From assembly GCF_016583575.1 (NCBI RefSeq), contig NZ_NRRG01000032.1, positions 1 to 64,000 of the forward strand: a stretch of 64,000 bases of DNA, written 5' to 3'. Below the pieces are notes generated by a model, which had not been told where the DNA came from, ran no database searches, and saw only the letters and a program-made list of their open reading frames with translations. The position numbers were made by a program, and so were the translations under genes. Below are positions 10,719 to 19,619 of this stretch, piece after piece. Source of the DNA: Thiocystis violacea. Its GTDB lineage: Bacteria; Pseudomonadota; Gammaproteobacteria; Chromatiales; Chromatiaceae. Position 1 is the first letter of the stretch, and each line of letters starts with the position of its first letter.

Positions 10719-10757
10719 GCGTCTTGATCATCGACGACGCGCAAAGGCTTTGCAACG

Positions 10758-11333
10758 ATGGGCGAGTATCTCATGCTGATCCTGGCCACCGCACTGGTCA
10801 ACAATGTGGTGCTGGTCAAATTCCTCGGACTCTGTCCCTTCATGGGGGTGTCGGGCAAGCTCGACTCGGCCCTGGGGATGGGGCTCGCCACGACCTTCGT
10901 CCTGACCCTAGCCTCGGTCGCCGGCTGGTTGCTGGAGCATTTGGTCCTCGCTCCCCTGGACATCGGCTTCCTGCGCATCCTGACCTTCATCCTGGTCATC
11001 GCCGCCGTGGTGCAGTTTACCGAGATGGTGGTGCGCAAGATCTCGCCCACGCTCTATCAGGTGCTGGGCATCTATCTGCCGCTGATCACCACCAACTGCG
11101 CGGTTCTCGGCGTGGCCCTGCTGAACGCGCAGGAGGAGAACGGCTTCCTCGAAAGCGTTCTCTACGGCATGGGCTCGGCGCTCGGCTTCACCCTGGTCAT
11201 GGTTCTCTTCGCCGGGATGCGCGAGCGCCTGGCCCTGGCCCAGGTGCCGGCCGCCTTCGCCGGAGCCCCGATCGCCTTCATCGCCGCCGGGCTGCTGTCG
11301 CTAGCCTTCATGGGCTTCGCCGGACTCGCCTAA
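10758..11333 (+). CDS. rnfA: RnfA, membrane subunit of the Rnf ion-translocating oxidoreductase
   Basis: 191 residues, the usual size, with six membrane segments and the family's N-terminal [18 protein letters not shown] and central [13 protein letters not shown]. These carry the cysteines that hold the intramembrane Fe-S cluster shared with RnfE. Rnf couples electron flow between NADH and ferredoxin to ion transport. In diazotrophs it drives ferredoxin reduction for nitrogenase. First gene of rnfABCDGEH, 30 bp behind the predicted sigma54 start site. Confidence 0.95.
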   Translation: MGEYLMLILATALVNNVVLVKFLGLCPFMGVSGKLDSALGMGLATTFVLTLASVAGWLLEHLVLAPLDIGFLRILTFILVIAAVVQFTEMVVRKISPTLYQVLGIYLPLITTNCAVLGVALLNAQEENGFLESVLYGMGSALGFTLVMVLFAGMRERLALAQVPAAFAGAPIAFIAAGLLSLAFMGFAGLA

Positions 11334-11400
11334 GCAAACTGAGCCATACCTGACAACTGACAACTGAAAACGAAAGAAACCCCGGAGTTCATATCGAATC

Positions 11401-11934
11401 ATGCTCGCCGCGATCGCCAGTCTCACCACACTCGCTCTCGCCCTGGGTTGGCTGCTCGGGGTCGCCGCGCGTTACCTGAAGGTCGAGGGTAACGCCATGA
11501 CCGAGCAGGTGGCGGCCCTGTTGCCGGGTTCCCAATGCGGTCAATGCGGCTATCCGGGCTGTGGGCCGGCGGCGGAGGCGATCGCCTCGGGCAGCGCGTC
11601 CGTGACCCTCTGCCCCCCGGGCGGGCGGGCGCTCGCGGAAGAGCTGGCGAGCCTGCTCGGCGTGACGGCGGACCTTTCCGGCGTCGCGGACAAGCCGCCG
11701 ACGATCGCGCATATCCACGAGAACCTCTGCGTGGGTTGCACCAAGTGTTTCAAGCGCTGTCCGACCGACGCCATCATGGGCGCGAACAATATGATTCACA
11801 GCGTCTTCGCGGACGCCTGCATCGGCTGCGAGCTGTGCTTCGACGTCTGTCCGACCGAGTGCATCGAGATGCGCCCCCTGACGCCGACCCTACAGACCTG
11901 GTTCTGGCCCCGGCCAGCGGCGGTGGCGGCATGA
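11401..11934 (+). CDS. rnfB: RnfB, Fe-S electron-input subunit of Rnf
   Basis: 177 residues. An N-terminal membrane anchor (residues 1-24) is followed by the Fe-S domain CGQCGYPGC with a downstream Cys (about 50-72), then two ferredoxin-type clusters, CVGCTKCFKRCP (about 110-121) and CIGCELCFDVCP (about 140-151). That is the RnfB layout. The ATG follows CCGGAG. The 67-bp gap after rnfA contains two tandem TGACAAC heptamers (11350-11371) and no sign of a separate promoter. Confidence 0.94.
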   Translation: MLAAIASLTTLALALGWLLGVAARYLKVEGNAMTEQVAALLPGSQCGQCGYPGCGPAAEAIASGSASVTLCPPGGRALAEELASLLGVTADLSGVADKPPTIAHIHENLCVGCTKCFKRCPTDAIMGANNMIHSVFADACIGCELCFDVCPTECIEMRPLTPTLQTWFWPRPAAVAA

Positions 11935-12007
11935 ACGAGACGACGACAATGGGCCGGACGCACCGGCCCTGGGACTCGCAACTTCGGACCGAGGACGGCA
12001 AGCAGCC

Positions 12008-13522
12008 ATGAAACTCTTCAAGATTCGCGGCGGTGTCCACCCGGACGATCGCAAGCATCTGGCGGCCGGACAGTCCATCGAGATTCTGCCGATGCCCGCC
12101 CTGCTCCATATCCCGCTGCAACAGCATATCGGCGCGCCCGCCAGTCCCGCCGTGCGTCGTGGGCAGCACGTCGCCAAGGGCGATCGGCTGGCCAACGGCC
12201 AGGGCGTGATCTCGGCCCCGGTGCATGCGCCGACCTCCGGCCGTGTCATGGGCGTGGGCAGCTATCCGGCCCATCACGCCTCGGGCCTCTCGGTGCCGAC
12301 CATCACCCTCAAGCCCGACGGCGAGGATCGCTGGGGCGACAGCATCCAGGGCGTGGCGGATCCCTTCGCGCTCGATCCCGACGAGATCGCCGCGCGCGTG
12401 GCGGCGGCCGGCGTCGTCGGCCTGGGCGGCGCGACCTTCCCGGCGGCGGTCAAGCTGAATCTGCGCAAGAAATATCGACTCCACACCCTGGTCATCAACG
12501 GCGCCGAATGCGAGCCCTACCTGACCTGCGACGACCGTCTGATGCGCGAGCGCGCGGAGGCGGTGATCGACGGTATCCGCATCATGGCGCATGCGCTGGG
12601 TGTCGAGCGCGTCGTCATCGGGATCGAGAACAACAAGCCGGAGGCTCAGGCGTCCATGGTGGTCGCGGCCTCGGCCTATCCCAGCATCCGCCTCGCGCGG
12701 CTTCCGACCCGCTATCCGATGGGGTCGGAGAAGCACCTGGTCCAGACCCTGACCGGGCGCGAGACCCCGGCCCGCGGCCTGACCGCCGACATCGGCGTGG
12801 TGGTGCACAACCCGGCCACCGCCTTCGCGGTGCACGAAGCCTTGCGTTTCGGCTATCCGCTGGTCAGTCGCGTGGTCACCATCAGCGGCGGGGCCATCGC
12901 CCAGCCGCGTAATCTCCAGGCGCCGCTCGGAACCCGTATTCAGGATCTGATCGATTACTGCGGGGGTTTCAGGGAGGAACCGGCGCGGCTCATCAGCGGT
13001 GGACCCATGATGGGGCAGCCGCTGCCGAGCACCCGGGTTCCCACGGTCAAGGGCAGCAACGGCGTGCTGGCGCTGACGGCGGCCGAGACCAACCAGCGCG
13101 ACCCCATGCCCTGCATCCGCTGCGGAAGCTGCGTCCAGGCGTGCCCCTGTGGGCTGGTTCCGCTGGAGATGGCCGCGCACGCGCGCACCGGCGATCTGGA
13201 GGGCGCGGTCAAGCTCGGCCTGATGGACTGCATCGGCTGCGGCTCCTGTTCCTATGTCTGTCCCGGTCATATCCCGCTGGTCCAGTTCTTCAACTACGCC
13301 AAGGGCGAGATGGCCGCGCGCGGACGGGTCAAGCAGAAGCAGGCGGAAACCAAGCGGCTCGCCGAGCAGCGCACCGCGCGAATCGAGGAGATCAAGCGGG
13401 CCAAGCGCGAGGCGATGGACAGGCGCCGGCGCGAGGCGGCGGCGAAAAAGCAGGCCGAGGCGGACCCACCCGCCCCGGCGACCATAACCGAGCAACCGGT
13501 CGCGGCCGGGACGGAGGCCTGA
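12008..13522 (+). CDS. rnfC: RnfC, NADH/FMN- and Fe-S-binding subunit of Rnf
   Basis: 504 residues. The N-terminal barrel-sandwich region includes GGVHPDDRK. The flavin/NADH-binding Complex-I-51K-like part contains GLGGATFPAAVK and NGAECEPYLTCDDRLMRE. Two [4Fe-4S] motifs follow at CIRCGSCVQACP and CIGCGSCSYVCP (about residues 365-420). The tail is a highly charged Lys/Arg/Glu/Ala-rich helix of about 75 residues, variable in this family and typical of proteobacterial RnfC. It is followed by rnfD after one base. Confidence 0.95.
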   Translation: MKLFKIRGGVHPDDRKHLAAGQSIEILPMPALLHIPLQQHIGAPASPAVRRGQHVAKGDRLANGQGVISAPVHAPTSGRVMGVGSYPAHHASGLSVPTITLKPDGEDRWGDSIQGVADPFALDPDEIAARVAAAGVVGLGGATFPAAVKLNLRKKYRLHTLVINGAECEPYLTCDDRLMRERAEAVIDGIRIMAHALGVERVVIGIENNKPEAQASMVVAASAYPSIRLARLPTRYPMGSEKHLVQTLTGRETPARGLTADIGVVVHNPATAFAVHEALRFGYPLVSRVVTISGGAIAQPRNLQAPLGTRIQDLIDYCGGFREEPARLISGGPMMGQPLPSTRVPTVKGSNGVLALTAAETNQRDPMPCIRCGSCVQACPCGLVPLEMAAHARTGDLEGAVKLGLMDCIGCGSCSYVCPGHIPLVQFFNYAKGEMAARGRVKQKQAETKRLAEQRTARIEEIKRAKREAMDRRRREAAAKKQAEADPPAPATITEQPVAAGTEA

Positions 13523-13523
13523 G

Positions 13524-14615
13524 ATGAGCATCGAGACCCCTGCCGTCACGGCCGGCCCCTTCGCCCACGAGCGGGTCAGCATCTCCCGGACCATGGGCCT
13601 GGTGATGCTGGCCCTGCTGCCCGCCACCCTGTTCGGTTTCTGGCAGTTCGGCTGGCCGGCGATCCATCTCTTCATCGCCACGGTGCTGGCCGCCCTGCTC
13701 GCGGAGGCCATGAGTCTGCGCGTCGCGGGCAAACCGGTACGGCCCTATCTGATGGACGGATCGGCGCTCCTCACCGGCTGGTTGCTCGCCATGAGTCTGC
13801 CGCCCTGGGCGCCCTGGTGGATCGGCGTGGTCGGCAGCTTCCTGGCGATCGTGGTCGCCAAGCAGGTGTTCGGCGGGATCGGCCAGAATCTCTTCAATCC
13901 AGCCATGGTCGCGCGCGTGGCCCTCTTGATCGCCTTCCCGCTGGAGATGACCAGTTTCGTCGCGCCGACGCCGCTGTTCTCCGCCGGCGCGCCAGGACTG
14001 GTCGAGGGGTTGGCGATCACCTTCGGCGGACAGGGTTTCGACGCCTTCAGCGGGGCCACGGTGCTCGGCCATGTCCGCACCGAGCTGGGCCAGGGAGAGG
14101 CGCTTTCGACCATCCTCCCCGGTCTCTACGCACCCGTCTCGGGCGCCATCGGCACGGTCGCGGGCAGCCTGGGCGAGACCTCGGCGCTGCTGATCCTGCT
14201 CGGCGGACTCTTCCTGCTCTACAAGCGGATCATCACCTGGCACATCCCGCTGGTCATGCTGGGCACGATCGCGCTCCTGGCTACTCTCATGCATCTGTAT
14301 GACCCGGAGCATTACACGGGCGCGCTCTATCATCTGGTCTCGGGCGCGACCCTGCTCGGGGCCTTCTTCATCGCCACGGATCTGGTGACCTCGCCGGTTT
14401 CCACGCGCGGACAGATCCTCTTCGGCGCGGGCTGCGGCTTGCTGGTCTATGTCATCCGAACCTGGACCGGCTATCCAGAGGGCGTCGCCTTCGCCATCCT
14501 GCTGATGAACGCCTGTACCCCCTTGATCGATCACTATGTGAAACCGCGTATCTACGGGCGCGACCGCAAGGGGGCCCCCATCGAATACGCCGACGGAGCG
14601 GGAGCCAACCAATGA
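13524..14615 (+). CDS. rnfD: RnfD, FMN-carrying membrane subunit of Rnf
   Basis: 363 residues with about nine to ten membrane segments. FDAFSGATVL contains the SGAT motif whose threonine carries covalent FMN in RnfD/NqrB. The conserved QNLFNPAMVARV segment is present. The ATG comes one base after the rnfC stop, and the stop overlaps the rnfG start by 4 bp (ATGA). Confidence 0.95.
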   Translation: MSIETPAVTAGPFAHERVSISRTMGLVMLALLPATLFGFWQFGWPAIHLFIATVLAALLAEAMSLRVAGKPVRPYLMDGSALLTGWLLAMSLPPWAPWWIGVVGSFLAIVVAKQVFGGIGQNLFNPAMVARVALLIAFPLEMTSFVAPTPLFSAGAPGLVEGLAITFGGQGFDAFSGATVLGHVRTELGQGEALSTILPGLYAPVSGAIGTVAGSLGETSALLILLGGLFLLYKRIITWHIPLVMLGTIALLATLMHLYDPEHYTGALYHLVSGATLLGAFFIATDLVTSPVSTRGQILFGAGCGLLVYVIRTWTGYPEGVAFAILLMNACTPLIDHYVKPRIYGRDRKGAPIEYADGAGANQ

Positions 14616-15274
14616 GCACTCTGGCCTGGACCACTTTCCGCCAAGGGATCGGCTATCAGGGACTGCTGCTCGGATGCACCGTCGCGCTCGCCGCGACCCT
14701 GCTGGTCGTCGCCGATCGTCTGACCCGCGAGCCGATCGCCCTGCGCCACGCCGAGGATATGAACGCCTCCCTGGCGCAAGTCATCCCGCCCGAGCGGCAT
14801 GACAACGACCTGCTCGCCAATACCCTGACCCTGACGGATGCCGCCGGGACGCCCGTTACGATCTATCGAGCACTCTTGGGGGGCCAGGTAACCGCCGTCG
14901 CCTTCCAGGTCACGGGACAGGGCTACGCGGGCGAGATCGGCGTCATGCTGGGCCTCGCGGTCGACGGCAAGGTGTTGGGCGCGCGCGTGCTCTCGCACAA
15001 GGAAACGCCCGGCCTCGGCGACAAGATCGAGGTCGCCAAGGATGACTGGATCCTCGCCTTCACGGGCCTCTCGCTCGGCGATCCCTCGTCCGAGCGCTGG
15101 GCGGTCAAGAAGGATGGCGGTGACTTCGATCAGTTCAGCGGGGCCACCATTACCCCCCGCGCCGTGGTGCGCGCGCTCAAGGGCGGGCTGGAATTTTTCG
15201 CCGCCAATCGCGGGGCCATGACCGCTTCCGCCGCGCCAGACGCGGCGGCTCGAACCCTGACCACCGACCACTGA
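14612..15274 (+). CDS. rnfG: RnfG, covalent-FMN subunit of Rnf
   Basis: 220 residues. One N-terminal membrane helix (about 13-30) is followed by a periplasmic FMN-binding domain. The flavinylation motif is DQFSGATITPRAVV near residue 175, with the attachment threonine in SGAT. The VLSHKETPGLGDKIE segment is family-typical. Flavin transfer would need an ApbE flavin transferase, which is not encoded in this window. Confidence 0.94.
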   Translation: MSTLAWTTFRQGIGYQGLLLGCTVALAATLLVVADRLTREPIALRHAEDMNASLAQVIPPERHDNDLLANTLTLTDAAGTPVTIYRALLGGQVTAVAFQVTGQGYAGEIGVMLGLAVDGKVLGARVLSHKETPGLGDKIEVAKDDWILAFTGLSLGDPSSERWAVKKDGGDFDQFSGATITPRAVVRALKGGLEFFAANRGAMTASAAPDAAARTLTTDH

Positions 15275-15290
15275 AAACGGGGCCGCCATC

Positions 15291-15995
15291 ATGACGAGCG
15301 AGACAAAACGGAAGGCCGGTATCCACTGGGGCCGAATCACGCGCGACGGCCTCTGGTCGAACAACGTGACCCTCAGCCAGCTCCTGGCCCTCTGTCCGAC
15401 GCTGGCGGTGACCGGGACCGCGACCAATGGATTGGGCATGGGGCTCGCGACCACGGCGGTTCTCACGATCTCCAACGTGCTGGTCTCGGCGATCAGGAAT
15501 CTGGTCACGCCCGAGGTGCGCATCCCGGTCTACATCGTGCTCATCGCCACCCTGGTCACCCTCGTGGATCTGGGGCTCAATGCCTATGCCCACGAACTGC
15601 ACAAGGTGTTGGGGCTGTTCATCGCCCTGATCGTGGTCAACTGCGCCATCCTGGGGCGCGCCGAGTCCTTTGCCTCCAAGAATCCGGTGGGCGCCTCCGC
15701 GCTGGACGGTTTGATGATGGGGCTGGGCTTCACCGCCGTTCTGGTGGTGCTCGGCGGGGTGCGCGAGATCATCGGTACCGGCACGCTCTTCGCCGGCGCC
15801 TCGCTTTTGCTCGGGCAGTCGATGGCCTTCCTAGAGCTGCGCTTGATTCCGGAATATCGCGGTTTCCTCATCGCCATCCTGCCCCCCGGCGGCTTTCTCG
15901 CGCTCGGTTTCCTGCTCGCTGGCAAGCGGGTCATGGACGCGCGGATGGCTGCCGTGGCCAAGCCAGTGGGCGAGCCCGCCACGGCATCGGGATGA
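15291..15995 (+). CDS. rnfE: RnfE, membrane subunit of Rnf
   Basis: 234 residues, six membrane segments, homologous in architecture to RnfA with inverted topology. It has NNVTLSQLLALCPTLAVT at the N-terminus and IVVNCAILGRAESFASKNPV in the middle, the cysteine-bearing half-motifs. It lies 16 bp after rnfG. Confidence 0.94.
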   Translation: MTSETKRKAGIHWGRITRDGLWSNNVTLSQLLALCPTLAVTGTATNGLGMGLATTAVLTISNVLVSAIRNLVTPEVRIPVYIVLIATLVTLVDLGLNAYAHELHKVLGLFIALIVVNCAILGRAESFASKNPVGASALDGLMMGLGFTAVLVVLGGVREIIGTGTLFAGASLLLGQSMAFLELRLIPEYRGFLIAILPPGGFLALGFLLAGKRVMDARMAAVAKPVGEPATASG

Positions 15996-16053
15996 CCGTC
16001 GGCGCGATCCGCCGAACACCGCGATCAACGCATGAAACTGGAGATTGGATCAG

Positions 16054-16335
16054 ATGCACGTCGGAGTCGCCTACGCGGACAAGTTCAAACAGACCTGGCT
16101 CAAGCTGGACATGCCCGAGGGGAGCAACCTGAGGGACGCCATCGAGCGCTCGGGTCTGCTCGGCCAATTCCCCGAGATCGATCTGGATGTGAACAAGGTC
16201 GGTATCTTCGGCAAGCTCACCAAGCTGGACGCCAAGCTCAAGGATGGCGACCGGGTCGAGATCTATCGCCCCATCACCGCCGATCCCGAAACCGTCGAGC
16301 GACGGGATCGCAACGAGGACCCGGACGAGGACTGA
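16054..16335 (+). CDS. rnfH: RnfH, small ubiquitin-like accessory protein
   Basis: 93 residues, beta-grasp (RnfH/UPF0125) type: MHVGVAYADKF at the start, LRDAIERSGLLGQFPEIDL in the middle and GDRVEIYRPITADPE near the end. The C-terminus is an acidic tail. I took the ATG at 16054, preceded by GGAG ten bases upstream, over the TTG nine bases earlier. It ends the rnf operon. The function is unknown, but it often accompanies rnf in nitrogen fixers. Confidence 0.9.
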   Translation: MHVGVAYADKFKQTWLKLDMPEGSNLRDAIERSGLLGQFPEIDLDVNKVGIFGKLTKLDAKLKDGDRVEIYRPITADPETVERRDRNEDPDED

Positions 16336-16515
16336 GAACCCGGACGTCCCGCCCCCCGCGCCTCGGATTCCGGGTCCGCGTCACTTCGGTCGAGTGAAAA
16401 TCTCGACCGTATCGGTTAGAGTTGCCGACTTTCGCCACATCCCATTCCAATACCAAAATCCTGATCCTGGCGCGGCTTCCGAGTGCCTGGTCATACAATC
16501 CGGGGGACACACGAC

Positions 16516-17208
16516 ATGTCGGCTGATCTGATCGCACCTTCCATTTTGTCGGCGAATTTCGCCAAGCTCGGCGAGGAGGTGGACAATGTCCTCGCCGCCG
16601 GCGCCGACATCGTTCATTTCGATGTCATGGACAATCATTACGTCCCCAACCTCACCATCGGCCCGCTGGTGTGCGAGGCGCTGCGCAAGCATGGCGTGAC
16701 CGCGCCCATCGACGTGCATCTGATGGTCAAGCCTGTCGATCGCATCATCCCGGACTTCGCCGCCGCCGGCGCGACCTACATCACCTTCCATCCCGAGGCG
16801 AGCGAGCACGTCGACCGCACCCTCCAGTTGATCCGCGACTCCGGCTGCAAGGCCGGTCTGGTCTTCAACCCGGCCACGCCCCTGACCTATCTCGATTACG
16901 TGCTGGACAAGCTCGACATGATCCTGCTGATGTCGGTCAACCCCGGCTTCGGCGGCCAGGGCTTCATCCCCACGGCGCTGGACAAGCTGCGCGAGGTGCG
17001 CGAGATCATCGACGACTCCGGGCTCGATATCCGTCTGGAGATCGACGGCGGGGTGAAGGCGGACAACATCGCCGAGATCAAGGCCGCCGGGGCCGATACC
17101 TTCGTCTCCGGCTCGGGCATCTTTGGCAAGGGCCGCGACAGCGACGCCCACCGCTACGACAGCATCATCGCCGAGATGCGTCGGGCCATGGCCAGCGTCG
17201 ATCGCTGA
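16516..17208 (+). CDS. rpe: Ribulose-phosphate 3-epimerase
   Basis: 230 residues of TIM-barrel type. Family signatures are [31 protein letters not shown] (metal ligands H and D), VDVHLMVKP and [13 protein letters not shown], with [10 protein letters not shown] near the end. It interconverts ribulose-5-phosphate and xylulose-5-phosphate in the Calvin and pentose phosphate cycles. The start at 16516 matches the family N-terminus. It is followed 31 bp on by gph. Confidence 0.95.
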   Translation: MSADLIAPSILSANFAKLGEEVDNVLAAGADIVHFDVMDNHYVPNLTIGPLVCEALRKHGVTAPIDVHLMVKPVDRIIPDFAAAGATYITFHPEASEHVDRTLQLIRDSGCKAGLVFNPATPLTYLDYVLDKLDMILLMSVNPGFGGQGFIPTALDKLREVREIIDDSGLDIRLEIDGGVKADNIAEIKAAGADTFVSGSGIFGKGRDSDAHRYDSIIAEMRRAMASVDR

Positions 17209-17239
17209 TCGTCAATCCGAGCGCCTGGAGTGGTATCCG

Positions 17240-17914
17240 ATGTTACGGCCTAGGATGATCCTGATCGACCTCGACGGGACGCTGGTGGACAGCGTCCCGG
17301 ATCTCGCCTATTGCGTCGACGCCATGATGGCGCGGCTCGGCCGGCCCACGCGCGGCGAGGCGGCCGTGCGCGACTGGGTCGGCAACGGGGTCGAGCGGCT
17401 GGTGCGCCGCGCCCTGATCGGCGCCCTGGATGGCGAGCCGGATGAGATGGACTATCAGCGCGCCTACCCCATTTTCATCGAGCTCTATGCCGAGAACACC
17501 TTCAATCGCTCCGGACTCTATCCGGGTGTGCGCGAGGGACTGGATTTCCTCAGGCAGGCCGGCTATCCGCTGGGGTGCGTCACCAACAAGGCCGCCCGTT
17601 TCACCGAGCCGCTGTTGCGGCATCTTGGGATCCTCGATCACTTTGGTCTCGTGGTCAGCGGCGATTCGCTGCCGCGCAAGAAACCCGATCCACTGCCCCT
17701 GATTCACGCGGCCGGCCATTTCGGTGTCAGGCCCGAGGAGTCGCTGATGATCGGCGACTCGGTCAGCGACGTGAAGGCCGCGCGGGCGGCCGGCTTCAGG
17801 ATCATCTGCACCAGCTACGGCTACAACCATGGCGAGGACATTCGGGATTCCAACCCGGACGCGGTGGTGGATTCATTCGTCGAGCTCAAGGGCCTGCTGG
17901 CCGCCGAGGCTTGA
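17240..17914 (+). CDS. gph: Phosphoglycolate phosphatase (HAD family)
   Basis: 224 residues. HAD motif I is DLDGTLVDS (nucleophile D), motif II is CVTNKA, the motif III lysine lies in PRKKPDPL, and motif IV is MIGDSVSDVKAA. It removes phosphate from 2-phosphoglycolate, the product of Rubisco oxygenation and of DNA repair. The pairing rpe-gph upstream of trpE is common in gammaproteobacteria. The ATG at 17240 fits the family. The longer frame back to 17123 overlaps rpe and is rejected. Confidence 0.93.
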   Translation: MLRPRMILIDLDGTLVDSVPDLAYCVDAMMARLGRPTRGEAAVRDWVGNGVERLVRRALIGALDGEPDEMDYQRAYPIFIELYAENTFNRSGLYPGVREGLDFLRQAGYPLGCVTNKAARFTEPLLRHLGILDHFGLVVSGDSLPRKKPDPLPLIHAAGHFGVRPEESLMIGDSVSDVKAARAAGFRIICTSYGYNHGEDIRDSNPDAVVDSFVELKGLLAAEA

Positions 17915-18026
17915 GCGAAGAGCGAGCGGGCGATGCGGATCCAGGCGAGACGAACGACGGGGATAGGGCGATGGCGACGCTGAGTCGCCCGTCCACCCGT
18001 CCTTGTTCATTGCCCGGAGATTTTCC

Positions 18027-19526
18027 ATGACCCCCAAGACGTTTCACGCCCTGGCCGACCAGGGCTACAACCGCATTCCCGTCGCCTGCGAGGTCCTGGC
18101 AGACCTGGACACGCCGCTGAGCGTCTATCTCAAGCTGGCCAAGGGGCCTTACTCCTATCTGTTCGAATCGGTCCAGGGCGGTGAGAAATGGGGACGTTAC
18201 TCCATCATCGGCCTGCCCTGCCGAACCCTGATCAAGGTCCAGGGCCAGCGGATCCAGGTCGAGCGCGACGGCCGGGTCGTCGAGGAGACCGAGAGCGCCG
18301 ATCCGCTCGCCTGGATCGAAGCCTTCCAGCAGCGTTTCCAGGTGGCCGAGGTCGCCGGACTGCCGCGTTTCACCGGCGGACTGGTGGGCTATTTCGGTTA
18401 TGACAGCATCCGCTACATCGAGCCCAAGCTGGCCGTCTGTCCCAACCCGGATCAACTGGGCACGCCCGACATCCTGCTGATGGTCTCGGACGAGGTGGTC
18501 GTCTTCGACAACCTGAGCGGGCGTCTCTACATCATCCTGCATCTGGATCCGACCGCCGGGGATACCCTGGAGGCCGGCGAGGCGCGTCTCGCCGAGCTGA
18601 CCGAGCGCATGTGCCATGGCACGCCCAACGGCGGCGGCGGCGGAACCCGCCAGGTCGAGGAGGCGGACTTCGTCTCCGGCTTCACCGAGGACGCCTTCAA
18701 GCAGGCGGTCGAGCGGATCAAGGCGTACATCCTGGAAGGCGACTGCATGCAGGTGGTGCTGTCGCAACGGCTGTCCATTCCCTTCCAGGCCCCGCCGCTG
18801 GATCTCTATCGGGCGTTGCGCGGGCTCAATCCCTCGCCCTACATGTACTTCCTGGATCTCGGCGACTTCCAGATCGTCGGTTCCTCTCCCGAGATCCTGA
18901 CCCGTCTGGAGGATGGCGTCATCACGGTGCGCCCGATCGCCGGCACCCGTCGTCGCGGTCAATCCGAGGTGGAGGATCAGGCGCTGGAGGCCGAGCTGCT
19001 GGCCGATCCCAAGGAACTGGCCGAGCACCTGATGCTGATCGACCTGGGACGCAACGACGCCGGGCGCGTCTCCGAGATCGGCAGCGTGCGTCTGACCGAC
19101 AAGATGATCGTCGAGCGTTATTCGCACGTCATGCACATCGTCTCCAACGTGACCGGCACGCTCAAGGAAGGTCTGAGCGCCATCGACGTCCTGCGCGCCA
19201 CCTTCCCGGCCGGAACCGTCTCGGGCGCGCCCAAGATCCGCGCCATGGAGATCATCGACGAGTTGGAGCCGGTCAAGCGCGGCATCTATTCGGGCGCGGT
19301 CGGTTATCTGTCCTGGAACGGCAACATGGACACGGCGATCGCCATCCGCACCGCCGTCATCCAGGACGGGATGCTGCACATCCAGGCCGGCGCCGGCATC
19401 GTCGCCGACTCGGTGCCCGAGTCGGAATGGCAGGAGACCATGAACAAGGGTCGCGCCATCTTCCGCGCCGTCACCGCCGCCGAGGTCGGGATCGATCGTT
19501 ATGGGTGCGGGGTGAAGCGGGCCTGA
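18027..19526 (+). CDS. trpE: Anthranilate synthase component I
   Basis: 499 residues. The N-terminal domain contains the tryptophan-binding [14 protein letters not shown]-type segment ([17 protein letters not shown]). The chorismate-binding domain has [28 protein letters not shown] (the PIAGT motif that marks TrpE as opposed to PabB), [12 protein letters not shown] and [18 protein letters not shown]. It makes anthranilate from chorismate with ammonia from TrpG. The ATG at 18027 follows a GGAGA site; the TTG at 18003 is less likely. I saw no leader peptide with Trp codons upstream, so no attenuator can be claimed. Confidence 0.95.
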   Translation: MTPKTFHALADQGYNRIPVACEVLADLDTPLSVYLKLAKGPYSYLFESVQGGEKWGRYSIIGLPCRTLIKVQGQRIQVERDGRVVEETESADPLAWIEAFQQRFQVAEVAGLPRFTGGLVGYFGYDSIRYIEPKLAVCPNPDQLGTPDILLMVSDEVVVFDNLSGRLYIILHLDPTAGDTLEAGEARLAELTERMCHGTPNGGGGGTRQVEEADFVSGFTEDAFKQAVERIKAYILEGDCMQVVLSQRLSIPFQAPPLDLYRALRGLNPSPYMYFLDLGDFQIVGSSPEILTRLEDGVITVRPIAGTRRRGQSEVEDQALEAELLADPKELAEHLMLIDLGRNDAGRVSEIGSVRLTDKMIVERYSHVMHIVSNVTGTLKEGLSAIDVLRATFPAGTVSGAPKIRAMEIIDELEPVKRGIYSGAVGYLSWNGNMDTAIAIRTAVIQDGMLHIQAGAGIVADSVPESEWQETMNKGRAIFRAVTAAEVGIDRYGCGVKRA

Positions 19527-19619
19527 GCCGTTGGCCGTGATTGAAGGCTGGCGGGAAATTTTGGGCAAGCGTTATTCCTGGCCGGCGTCCGGTCTCATCG
19601 ACCTCGGAGTTCGACGTCC

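Noticed and set aside
8696-13732. Long opposite-strand ORFs over nifL and rnfBCD (for example 8696-10279 plus, 11774-13732 minus)
   Set aside because: They are antisense to well-supported genes, are rich in Gly/Arg/His/Gln without domain structure, and are what high-GC codon bias produces in the paired frame.
17915-18026. Tryptophan attenuator upstream of trpE
   Set aside because: No short leader ORF with consecutive Trp codons and no terminator-antiterminator pair could be seen.
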